Shown piece after piece: positions 54,690 through 63,864 of a stretch of DNA of 64,000 nt. Below the pieces are notes generated by a model that saw nothing but the letters and a program-made list of their open reading frames with translations, was not told the origin of the DNA and made no database searches. Origin of the DNA: Siphonodentalium dalli (Eukaryota > Mollusca > Scaphopoda > Gadilida > Siphonodentaliidae); the NCBI GenBank assembly GCA_032622095.1, contig CP136066.1:203754978-203818977 (forward strand). Direction: 5' to 3'. The position numbers and the translations under genes were made by a program. Position 1 is the stretch's first letter. The number at the start of each line of letters is the position of its first letter.

Positions 54690-55262
54690 AAATTGGCACA
54701 AAATGAAGAAAATTACAAGAAAAATCGAATTTTCTAAGTCGAAAAGCCCATAACTCTGAGAAAAATCATCGGATCAAACTCAAATTCGAACTTGACCTGT
54801 ATCTTGATATGACTGATCCACCTTAAAAACGGTATTTGCAATTAAAGGATCCAAACTTGAGATATCATCCGGAAACCGAAAAAGTGAGAAATTTTCTAAG
54901 TAAAACAAGTTGAAAAAGGGCCACAACTCTCGCAAAAATGGGCGAAGGATACCTATATAAGAACTTGACCTGTACATAGGGCTGATAAACTCACATACCA
55001 AATTTGGTTCAGATATGATCACACAAACTGAAGTTATCATCCGGAAACCAGAAACCAGAAAATTACAAGATTCTAAGTAAAAAAAGGGCCATAACTCTTG
55101 CAAAAATGGGCGGAGCAAACCCATATTCGAACTTGACCTGTATTTTGGTATGATAAACTCACCTATGAATTTGCTTTTGATATAATAACCGAAACTAAAG
55201 TTATCATCCGGAAACCATTTCCGGACGCACGGAAGCACAAACGGACGGACGCACGGACGGAC
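54690..55262. repeat. dispersed repeat, about three sub-units and ACGG tail
   Basis: A sub-unit of about 170 bp recurs, with GGGCCATAACTCTTGCAAAA, TTCGAACTTGACCTGTA, CATACCAAATTTGGTTCAGA and AGTTATCATCCGGAAACC. The last unit ends ACGGACGGACGCACGG. The minus-strand frame of 152 codons (54780-55238) follows the repeat and is not called as a gene. Confidence 0.8.
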
Positions 55263-55273
55263 ACCGGCTATTT

Positions 55274-55540
55274 TAATAGGGAACCTCGATTATGCAATGA
55301 GTCATCTGCCAATATATGGATATTGGGAAACTAAACTAAAAAAGAAATAGAATCTTTGCGAAGAAGTTTCTATCGAAATTTTATAATTAAAGAAACTTTC
55401 CAGAGAAGAGGAGGTCTAAGCAGAATGAGGTCCCCATAGGTGAATTTGGTGATGCTCATCCGCTGTGTGGGATAGTGTCACTAAATTCTCCCTCTGGGGA
55501 CCTCATTCTGCAAATGACAGGCACGCTAAATTCAGGCTTG
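55274..55540. mobile_element. hAT-B element, left part lost
   Basis: Starts in the middle segment (GGGAACCTCGATTATGCAAT, TCTGCCAATATATGGATA), then GTTTCTATCGAAATTTTATA, the right palindrome and TTCAGGCTTG. It abuts the ACGG-tailed repeat. Confidence 0.8.
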
Positions 55541-56223
55541 GTAAATACCAATCTGCGTGATGTAATCTTTTAGTGTTGAATTTATGTGAATGTGCATCGA
55601 AACTAATTGCTGTAGAATGCATTTCTTAAATATAGAAATAATAATAATAATATTGATCTCGGTGATCTAAACCAGATCGGCAAGGACCAGACAGCTTACG
55701 GCAGTCTAATGCAGTTTGTGTCGTAATGACTTGGCTAAATATGCCTAGTTTGGTCAAGAACTCAGGCTGAACAGAAATTGACTGGTATACCCTCTGCCCT
55801 TTCACTGACGACTTCGCCCATCTCATTCAATTGTGTTTCTCGTTATATGCTTCTATATTAGAGTCTTCGTCAATGTCATGGAAATTCGCCAATCAGCTTG
55901 GCCTTTGTCCACAGAGTGGATGGCATTCTTATTGAGGAAATTGCCATCAGGCACATGACAGAATTGATTTAATTAAACTGCCTAAGAGACTGTCCATGTC
56001 GGACCACTGGCCGTATTAATGTCCAGATGAGGCCGATCTTTGAGCTCCGCCAGATGCTATCATGGCAAAGCTGACTCCAGACATCTCAGGCCAAATCTCG
56101 TTTGACTCCACCATTGATGAGCTGTCGTTATACCTACCACTGAATTACCTCCCTTCTGCTCCTAAGAATTGCAGAGCAAATCCATAGCAGACAATTCAAA
56201 TTTCTTTCTCAGTGTTTCGGTAC
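55541..56223. other. no supported gene
   Basis: Less AT-rich than its neighbours from about 55860 to 56180, with no open frame of useful length. It could be decayed coding or transposon sequence. Confidence 0.35.
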
Positions 56224-56668
56224 CAAGCCTGCAAATAGTGTGTCTGTCATTTGCAGAATGAGGTCCCCAGAGGATGAATTTAGTGATGCTACCCCGCAAG
56301 GTGGGCAAGCATCACCAAATTCACCCTCTGAGGACCTCATTCTGCTTAGACCTTATCTTCTGGGAAGTATCTATAATCTCAAATTAACATTGTTTTTATT
56401 TACTTTTCCCCTTCTGGGAAGTTTCCATATCCCCTAATTTTCAAAAGATAAAATGCTTAATTGAGGCGACTAATGGGTGAACATCACCAACTTCTAAACT
56501 AGAGAAATTCCATCTGATCCTAGGTCTCCCATAGCAGTTGAGGCCTAAGCCGAATGAGGTTACCAGAGGGTGAAATCGGTGATGCAAGCTGGCATTGCGG
56601 GATAGCGTCACTAAATTCACCCTCTGGGGACCTCATTCTGCAAATGACACACATTATTTCCAGGATTG
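56224..56668. mobile_element. hAT-B element, long form, with 8-bp target duplication
   Basis: CAAGCCTGCAAATAGTGTG to ATTTCCAGGATTG, 445 bp. Flanking octamers TTCGGTAC and TTCGCTAA match at 6 of 8. Palindromes and middle are well preserved. Confidence 0.87.
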
Positions 56669-56706
56669 TTCGCTAAGACATTTGTCTTCTTGAATGACAG
56701 ATTATC

Positions 56707-57021
56707 TTAACTCTTTGGCGAGTAGAACGACATATATGTTGTCTATCGGTTGAGGAAGTGTTATTTTATGTAGACATAACTTCAATAAATCATCTGATTT
56801 ATAAATGATTTGTATAGGAGTTATTTTGATTAATATAATGACCCAAATGTATAAGTGCAATCGATTATGATAACACACGTTAACAAAAAATGCACATAAA
56901 TTAAAACGAATTATTGGACCCTTTTGACCTCAACTTGTTAATAATTATTGCTATGACGTTGACGTTAAATTTACTCATGACGTCAGGGAATTGACGTTAC
57001 AGATACTCTCCAAAGGGTTAA
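56707..57021. mobile_element. TTAA-H element
   Basis: TTAA at 56707 and 57018. CTCTTTGGCGAGTAGAACG and the complement of the right end, CCCTTTGGAGAGTATCTG, form the inverted repeat. The interior has GACGTTGACGTTAAA and GACGTCAGGGAATTGACG. Single copy in the window and no core hairpin. It shares its right TTAA with the next element. Confidence 0.7.
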
Positions 57022-57270
57022 CTCTTTCTATTCTAAAACATAATTCCCATAGGAAATGTTCAGATAAATAAAGTTCCAACAAACGACCCGCACGTTTTTG
57101 TTGAACTTATTATCTAAACATTTCCCTCAATAAATAGGGTTCCTTCTTCACTTTTATTTATCTGTCGTCTGCTTTAATCACCTTAACATCCCTCCAAAAT
57201 CTATAATAGTCCATTCTGATATACAATTTTTAATTGACTGGGAAAATCCACTTAGTACAGAAAGGGCAAT
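57018..57270 (-). mobile_element. TTAA-G element
   Basis: TTAACTCTTTCTATTCTAAAAC, GGAAATGTTCAGATAAATAA with complement, CTTTTATTTATCTGTCGTCT, CATCCCTCCAAAATC, AAAATCCACTTAGTACAGAAAGGG. The right TTAA is degraded. Confidence 0.78.
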
Positions 57271-57415
57271 TAATGAGCATCCTATTGTATTAGCCTGGGG
57301 GCATCCCTGTCTGCTTTCTATACAAGTCGGTCAAATTCAATTTGAAGATATAGAACTATCGACGGAGTGTCCATATGTCTGGGAATATCTCCTAAGATAA
57401 GTCTGGATCAATCCT

Positions 57416-57483
57416 TAACTGTTACATGACTGAGGTTTCCTGATATTTCCGACTAAATCCTGTAAAATTACCCATAATTTTGC
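57416..57483. mobile_element. TTAA-E and TA-foldback fragments
   Basis: TTAACTGTTACATGACTGAG and TTTCCTGATATTT (E left end) join TTCCGACTAAATCCTG and TACCCATAATTTTGC (foldback right arm). The arm stops at the TTAA of the next element. Confidence 0.7.
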
Positions 57484-57953
57484 TTAACCCTTTCAGTGCC
57501 AGGTCCGATTTTTGTATCAACCCATATACCCTGTGCCAATGCATTCTCTTATATATGCGAGTCGACCATAGGTCGCCTCGCATATATAAGAGAATGCATT
57601 GACCTAACAATTTTTCATCATTTGTTATTATTTTTTACAATTTTTTACAATTTTAATAATTTTTTCTTATATTCTTTAACAGACTTATTTTGTAGGTTTA
57701 GTGCCAGGGAATCTTACGTTTTTCATGGGCATCAAAATTATTACTATGAATACTTGGTGATAGTTTTAACATGCCCCTAAGGTTTTATCCAGTTTGTTTT
57801 TAAATTCGCTATAGCATGCTTAAGCATACCCAAAACAAATTCAACCAAAAAAAAACAAAAACAAAAAAAACTTTACTTCTTTTTTTTTAGGGCCGATTTT
57901 ACATACCGTAAATTAGGGCCGATGAGATCGGCCCCTGGCACTGAAAGGGTTAA
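57484..57953 (-). mobile_element. TTAA-D element, long form
   Basis: TTAA at 57484 and 57950. CCCTTTCAGTGCCAGGTCCG, core, CTTTAACAGACTTATTTTG (uninterrupted interior TTAA), CATGCCCCTAAGGTTTTATC, GATGAGATCGGCCCCTGG, CACTGAAAGGG. 470 bp. Its right TTAA is the left TTAA of the following E element. Confidence 0.92.
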
Positions 57954-58243
57954 CCGTTCCATGACTGGAGTTTCAGGAAATTTTGCAAAAACAATGTGCC
58001 AATACATTCTCCTATATATATATCAATGTATTAAAGAGAATGTTTAGCTTGACCTTGTAAGCCAGTAAATTCTTTTATAAATGTTAGCCTCGCATATATA
58101 AGAGAATACATTGTCCTAACAATATTTAACATGATTTGACCTTGTAAGTCAGTGCATTCCCTATGGGAGACTCGCATATATAAGAGAATTCACTGGCACA
58201 TGATCTTTAATGCTGCACCAGCGCAGCTCCAGTCATGAAAGGG
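57950..58243 (+). mobile_element. TTAA-E element
   Basis: TTAACCGTTCCATGACTGGA to CCAGTCATGAAAGGG. The last TTAA is lost (GATA). It contains three remnants of core hairpins rather than two. Confidence 0.8.
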
Positions 58244-58337
58244 ATATACATATGTACATGTCAAATTTTCTGACAATCGACCAAAGGATTCTAGAGATAC
58301 AACATATGTCAGGAAAGAATTACTTATTTTGAGGTGT

Positions 58338-58795
58338 TTAACCCTTTCAGTGCCAGGGGCCGATCTCATCGGCCCTAATTTACGGTCTGTAAAATCGACC
58401 CTAAAAAAATTATAAAAAAAAATTTGGTTTGAATTTGTTTTGGGTATGCTTAAGCATGCTATAGCGAATTTAAAAACAAACTGGATAAAACCTTAGGGGC
58501 ATGTTATAACTCAAAACCATCACCAAGTATTCATAGTAATAATTTTGATGCCCATGAAAAACGTAAGATTCCCTGGCACTAAACCTACAAATTAAGTCTG
58601 TTAAAGATTATAAGAAAAATTATTAAAATTGTAAAAAATTGTAAAAAATAATAACAAATGATGAAAAATTGTTAGGCCAATGCATTCTCTTATATATGCG
58701 AGGCGACCTATGGTCGACTCGCATATATAAGAGAATGCATTGGCACAGGGTATATGGGTTGATACAAAAATCGGACCTGGCACTGAAAGAGTTAT
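58338..58795 (+). mobile_element. TTAA-D element, long form
   Basis: TTAACCCTTTCAGTGCCAGG to CACTGAAAGAG-TTAT, 458 bp. Contains CCTACAAATTAAGTCTG-TTAA-AGATTATAAG. This shows the empty interior site that is occupied in the element at 48164. Confidence 0.92.
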
Positions 58796-59206
58796 TAGAC
58801 TGACCATGACAGCTAAATGGAAAATGAATCAATTCATTGGTCAGCAAGAGAGCAGCGATTGTATAAACGAAGAAGGAATATTATGTGAGGTAAATTCGTT
58901 ATTGATACCATGTCTCACTCCATAGATATAATGGTCAAAATCAATCTGCATCTGAAGGAAAATATCTATAAATTATATATGATACGTGTTTAGTGACCAG
59001 CTTTGGACAAAGGGAGAACTTAATACTTATATTATACTTTGTGTTTTATTCAATAGACACCATTTGGTGGATAAATAGGAAATATCAGTATATAGGCCAT
59101 TACAATAGTGAGGAATCAGGGAAACGATTGCAGTGTTGCGTAAATTGGTATATTATTTATGTTTGTGTACACCATCAATGTATGCACCACGTCAAGACTA
59201 TAGTCC
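58796..59206. other. no supported feature
   Basis: Unique sequence; the 84-codon frame at 58993-59247 is unrecognised and runs into repeat. Confidence 0.45.
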
Positions 59207-59350
59207 CCCTTTCTTTACTAAATGAATTCTTCCATCCAGTTAACTAACCCTTCCATGACTGGAGCTTCCTGATGAAATTTTCCGAAAATCTTGTGCCAAT
59301 GCATTCTCTTATATATGCGAGGCTCCCTATGAGAGACTCACATATAAACA
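59207..59350 (+). mobile_element. TTAA-G end fragment and truncated TTAA-E
   Basis: CCCTTTCTTTACTAAATGAA and TTCTTCCATCCAGTTAA (G, 59207-59243) precede CTAACCCTTCCATGACTGGA and one core hairpin with the CTCCC/GAGAG loop. The E element stops after CACATATAA. Confidence 0.7.
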
Positions 59351-59444
59351 CCTCAAACTACTAAGTCACTCACAACATGCTACTGGTAGAAATGAAATGA
59401 AATGTGTTTTTATGTAGCCTGAAATTTGAAATTACCCTAATGCC

Positions 59445-59595
59445 CAAGCCTTGAAATAATGTGTCTGTCATTTGCAGAATGAGGTCTCCAGAGGGTGAAT
59501 TTAGTGATGCTACCCCGCTATGCGGGGGCAGCATCACTAAATTCACCCTCTGGGACCTCATTCTGCAAATGACAGACACACTATTTCAAGGCTTG
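59445..59595. mobile_element. hAT-B element, short form, perfect target duplication
   Basis: 151 bp, CAAGCCTTGAAATAATGTG to CACTATTTCAAGGCTTG, flanked by identical octamers CTAATGCC (59437-59444 and 59596-59603). Nearly one complete palindrome. This copy fixes the family boundaries and target length. Confidence 0.95.
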
Positions 59596-59691
59596 CTAAT
59601 GCCTACTGTAAAACAACTGTAAAACTGGACATTGAAACTGCTTATTGATCAGTGCAATTTTCATTGAAGAGTTCCCCATTATTTCAGTTGG

Positions 59692-59969
59692 ATAACTCTT
59701 TCAGTGCCAGGGGCCGATCTTATCGGCCCTAATTTACGGTCTGTAGAGTGCCAGGGCTGATAAAAATCTGGCACTGAAAGAGTTAAAGAATATAAGAAAA
59801 AATTATTTAAATTGTAAAAAAATAATAACAAATGATGAAAATTTGTTAGGCCAATGCATTCTCTTATATATGCGAGGCGACTTATGGTCGACTCGCATAT
59901 ATAAGAGAATGCATTGGCACAGGTTATATGGGTTGATACAAAAATCGGACTTGGCACTGAAAGGGTTAA
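59692..59969 (+). mobile_element. TTAA-D element with a second D terminus at the interior TTAA
   Basis: ATAA-CTCTTTCAGTGCCAGG to CACTGAAAGGG-TTAA (59966-59969). At the interior site, AAAAATCTGGCACTGAAAGA and G-TTAA (59783-59786) precede AGAATATAAG. This is a right-hand D terminus nested in the left arm. Confidence 0.85.
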
Positions 59970-60049
59970 TGTGCAGAGCGCATCAGGTCATCAGAAGTCA
60001 TCCAGTAATGGTGAAGCTAGTTGGATTCAGGGCGTTTGAAATAGGAGCG

Positions 60050-60180
60050 ACCAGGTCGCCTCGCATATATAAGAGAATGCATTGGCCTAACAAATTATAT
60101 ATTATTTTTAATAATTTCCAAAAATTGTAAGAAAAAAATGAAAAATAAAATGGTAAAAAATTGTTAAAGAAATACATACA
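60050..60180. mobile_element. core-hairpin half plus spacer fragment
   Basis: CAGGTCGCCTCGCATATATA and GAATGCATTGGCCTAAC, then AT-rich C/D-type spacer. No terminus remains. Confidence 0.65.
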
Positions 60181-60541
60181 AGTATATGTACTTATATTTA
60201 CATACTAAGTGTTGTCATCACTAAATCCAGCATTCTGATTGGTCGGCGCCCACGTGGCTAGTTGCAGTTATTTCTCAGTGAATGCGCAACGGCTCATAAC
60301 ACCAAGCTCATAACACCATCGATACGTCATTGGGTTTGGAAAGACAAACGCGTAATGTTTTGGGTGCATTTGGACTCGCGCAGGATTGACTTAATACATC
60401 ATCGAGTTTCAATATGAAGAGAAATTGTTCCTATTAACTTTTGCCAAGGGTGCTATTGGGTATTTTGGGCTGTTTTTGTCACGATACACTTTTCGATTTA
60501 AATACATTTACAAAAGTGGCTTTTTCGCTAAATGTATATAA
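60181..60541. other. no supported feature
   Basis: Unique sequence. ATAACACCAAGCTCATAACACC is a small direct repeat near 60297. Confidence 0.45.
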
Positions 60542-60706
60542 ATATAAGGATTAACTGTCATGTGGACTATTTTTATGGAGATGTAACCGTGAGGTAAGTG
60601 GTCATAACTTGTATGTAAAACCCTTCGTGTTTTACACAAGTTATGTCCACTTACCTCACGGTTACATCTCCATAAAACCAGTCCACATGACAGTTAATCC
60701 TTATAT
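60542..60706. repeat. 165-bp near-perfect hairpin
   Basis: Arms of about 80 bp (ATATAAGGATTAACTGTCAT, GGAGATGTAACCGTGAGGTA and complements) meet at CCTTCG. Few mismatches, so it is young or kept intact. No family in this window matches it. Confidence 0.92.
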
Positions 60707-60753
60707 ATTGTTCATAGATCACTCTCCACAATGGAGGCATTAAAGATATTTAT

Positions 60754-60944
60754 GTTAAAGAATGTAAGAAAAATTGTTAAAGAATGTAAGAAAAAATTAT
60801 AAAAAAATTATAAAAATTGTTAAAGAATGTAAGAAAAATTTATCAAAAATTGTCAGGCCAATGCATTCTCTTATATATAAGAGAATGCATTGGCACAGGG
60901 TCTTTAATGTTGCACCAGCGCAGCTCCCATCATGAAAGGGTTAA
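60754..60944 (+). mobile_element. chimeric element: C-type spacer, loopless core, E terminus
   Basis: GTTAAAGAATGTAAGAAAAA is repeated three times. Next comes a core without its loop (CTCTTATATATAAGAG), then CCAGCGCAGCTCCCATCATG and AAAGGG-TTAA (60941-60944). Confidence 0.82.
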
Positions 60945-60988
60945 CTTCAGAAGGTACCTTGATTTTATAAGGCACCTCAAGATCAATA

Positions 60989-61297
60989 TTAAAGGTACTC
61001 AATCAGATTAGACGCTCATGATTACTATTTCTTTGGCTTCATGGTAAAAAATATTTGATTCGAGTCGAGGATCGATGAACCCACCCATCAAAACTCTGAG
61101 TTATCAGATATCGATTTTTGAAGTTTGTTATTTCTCGAAATGTGTAATAATATGTGGCCAAGAAACACATGGTCAAATTGAGGGTTTCGGACAAACTTGC
61201 AAATGAAAATGGATAACTCTAAAATCAAGTGGCAATACGCTCAAATTTCGTGATACTTTAGTGATAATATTTTGTTGATCGGATTGAGTACCTTTAA
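60989..61297. mobile_element. TTAA-I element, complete
   Basis: TTAA at 60989 and 61294. AAGGTACTCAATCAGATTAG pairs with ATCGGATTGAGTACCT. The interior has GAGTTATCAGATATCGATTT and GGATAACTCTAAAATCAA. It shares the right TTAA with the next element. Confidence 0.82.
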
Positions 61298-61571
61298 CCT
61301 CTTCGCTGCTATGACGTCCGTATCTATTACGGACGTAAAAGTGCACGCCGTGTGCTATATGGTCCGTAGAGATTAGTGCATCGGAATAACTGTATCTCGA
61401 CGTTTCAAACAGTGTATGATGTTCCACGATTGTGAACAATAATAGCCTTTCAGCTGAGTCACTTTTATGGTTCTTTTGACATTCCCGCTATATTTTCCCA
61501 TTGGAAAATGCCAATAACGTCAACAGCCCAGCACACGACGTCATAACGTCATTTAGCAGCGAAGAGGTTAA
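61294..61571. mobile_element. TTAA-F element, complete
   Basis: TTAA at 61294 and 61568. CCTCTTCGCTGCTATGACGT pairs with ACGTCATTTAGCAGCGAAGAG, i.e. long inverted ends, with a further ACGTCCGTA/ATTACGGACGT pair inside. Confidence 0.87.
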
Positions 61572-62089
61572 GTATAGTCTAGCAGAAGGCATTTACTGAC
61601 AAATACAAACGATAAATATGCACACCATTAAAATCTTCATATCAGTAGTGAGCTATCTGTGCTCGTAAATCCTACAACACTCCATACCAGTTTTTTTGAG
61701 CGCAACAGCTTTTGAAATCATGACTAGCATAACAATATATTGTCGTATCGATTTAGATATTAGAAAATCACATTTTTCAACTTGACAACAAGAAATCAAA
61801 GTTTCATACTCTCAATTATTTAGTCCTGAAGAAACTAAAGTTAATCAAAATTTAGTGCTCTTTTTATTGTTGCAAAGGAAATGAATTAGCATTCCATCAA
61901 CATTGTGCCTGCAAACTTCAATATTCGTTTATCTGATGCGACATAGAATTATTGAAGTACATCATGCATTCCTATCAAATAAGTTCATACAGTCAATTCC
62001 AATTAACTAGTAAATGTACTAGTAAACACCATAAAGGAGAGATTTAATCCAGCTATTTATTAAACTTGACCCATTGACGAGTTTAATTT
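61572..62089. other. no supported feature
   Basis: Unique AT-rich sequence. Confidence 0.5.
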
Positions 62090-62370
62090 TATCTTACATT
62101 CTATAACAAATTTTATCATTTTGTCTTATATTCTATTACAATTTTATCATTTTTTTATCATTTTTTCTTACATTTTTTAACAATTGTTTAACATTTAAAA
62201 AACAATTTCTTACAGTTTTTTTAACAATTATAAAAAATAGTAAAAAATTTGTTAGCCCAATGCATTCTCTTATATATGTGAGGTGACCTATGGTTGACTC
62301 GCATATATAAGAGAATGCATTGGCAGAGTTTTTGCATAATTTCGAGAAGCTCCAGTCATGGAAGTGTTAA
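62090..62370 (-). mobile_element. chimeric element: C/D-type spacer and core, E terminus
   Basis: Repeated TTTTATCATTTT/CTTACATTTTTTAACAAT spacer, a core with the GACC/GGTT loop typical of C and D, then GAAGCTCCAGTCATGGAAG and TTAA (62367-62370), which is the E terminus. The TTAA also begins the next element. Confidence 0.8.
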
Positions 62371-62581
62371 CCCTTTCCTTACTAAATACTCATTGACGAG
62401 TAGTTCCTTTAGCAAATGTTCAGATAATAAGTTCCACAAAAGTAGGGCATTTGTTGAATTTAATTATCATTTCACATCAAAGTATAGGAATCTTTCTGCA
62501 CCTACCTGTATTTCATAAACACCCCTCCAAATGAATAATAGACTGTTCCAATGTATACTTTTATAACTGAGTGGGGGAAAT
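62367..62581 (-). mobile_element. TTAA-G element, right end removed
   Basis: TTAACCCTTTCCTTACTAAA, TACTCATTGACGAGTAGTTC, CAAATGTTCAGATAATAAG, CACCCCTCCAAATGAAT. It stops at GGGGGAAATCC where E sequence begins. Confidence 0.78.
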
Positions 62582-62938
62582 CCTTGACCTACATGTAGTA
62601 AGCCAGTGCATTCTCTTATATATGCGAGGCTTTCTATGGGAGACTCGCATATATACAGTAATGCTCTAATTAATCGACTCCTTAACCACAGCAGATTTAT
62701 AGTTAATTTTTCAGGATTTAGTTGGAAATATGGCTTGTTGCCATAATAATCGGAAAGCTCTCAGTGAGAGCTTTCTTATTAATGGCAATAAGCCATATCT
62801 TTCCAACTAAATCCTGAAAAATTACCCATAATTATGTTGTGGTTAAGGAGTCGATTATTTAGAGCATTACTGTAAGAGAATGCAATGGCACAGGATCTTT
62901 AATGCTGCACCAGCACAGCTCCCTTCATGAAGGGTTAA
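62582..62938 (+). mobile_element. TTAA-E element, left part lost, with nested TA-foldback
   Basis: Spacer TTGACCTACATGTAGTAAG, second core hairpin interrupted at TA by a foldback element, then CTGCACCAGCACAGCTCCC and TTAA (62935-62938). Confidence 0.83.
62654..62874. mobile_element. TA-foldback element inside a core hairpin
   Basis: The core reads CGCATATA-TA, element, TA-AGAGAATGC. Removing the element and one TA restores CGCATATATAAGAGAATGC. The arms are slightly longer at the tip (CATAATAATCGG). This is the cleanest proof of the TA target duplication. Confidence 0.93.
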
Positions 62939-63352
62939 GACAATGGCTCTGAATGAAAAAAAGTGGAATTTTCTTAAAGATGTCCCCCATTTTGCATGGT
63001 TGCTTCTGGCACCCTATATATTCCTTTAAGTTTCCCATGTTCGCAGTGATTAATTGAATGGGTGTGATTTGTCATGCTAAGCATGGCGTAAGTAGAATTC
63101 CATGATGGATAATGCCTCCCTCATCAGTCAATTCTGAAGCTGAGAAAATTCATAGACTCCATGTCCTGTCAGTTCACTAACATTCTCCAACATTATACGG
63201 CAGTCTAGATTCCTATTGAGGTATCCTGTAATATCACAGATACCTACCAAAGTTTGCAATCTTGACTTATTCGTTATTTGTCATTTGTCAATGTCACCTT
63301 TTCTGTGTTGATTGATTAAAATCGTTTTATTGAGCCATCATCTAGTGGGACA
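62939..63352. other. no supported feature
   Basis: Unique sequence without repeats or convincing frames. Confidence 0.5.
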
Positions 63353-63784
63353 CAAGACTTGAAATAGTGTGTCTGTCATTTGCAAATTAAGGTCCCAAGA
63401 AGGTGAATTTAGTGATGCTACCCTGCACAGCGGGCTATCATCACCAAGTTAACCCTGTGGGAGCCTCATTCTGCTTAGGCCTCAATGGGATACCTAGGAT
63501 CATAATGAAGTTCCCAAGTTGAAGTTGGCGATGTTCACGCATTGGTCACCTCAATTATGCAAATTATAATCTGCAAATTAGGGGATATAGAAACTGAAAA
63601 AAAAGTAAAAAAGTAACTGAAACAATGTTAATTTGAGACTACTTCCCAGAAGATGAGGCCCAAGCAGAATGAGGTCCCCAGTTGGTGAATTTAGTGATGC
63701 TAGCCCACTGTGTGGAGTAGCATCACTAAATTCACACTCTAGGGACATCATTCTGCAAATGACAGACACACTATTCAAAGCATG
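63353..63784. mobile_element. hAT-B element, long form
   Basis: CAAGACTTGAAATAGTGTG to CACTATTCAAAGCATG, with both palindromes and the GAAGTTCCCAAGTTGAAG middle. Flanking octamers do not clearly match. Confidence 0.83.
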
Positions 63785-63864
63785 GGAACACATTGAGCTA
63801 CAATCTCAACAGAGGCATATCTTGTATTGGTTATAATGCTGTATTTTCGTTTTCCAATTCAGTG

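Noticed and set aside
54780-55238. 152-codon minus-strand frame as a gene
   Set aside because: It coincides with a dispersed ACGG-tailed repeat made of three similar sub-units, and its protein repeats follow the DNA repeats.
2366-60130. Many frames containing CANAFSYICESTIGRLAYIREC or its mirror frames, as a conserved small protein family
   Set aside because: Each lies exactly on the core hairpin of TTAA elements; conservation is that of the DNA repeat and runs on both strands.
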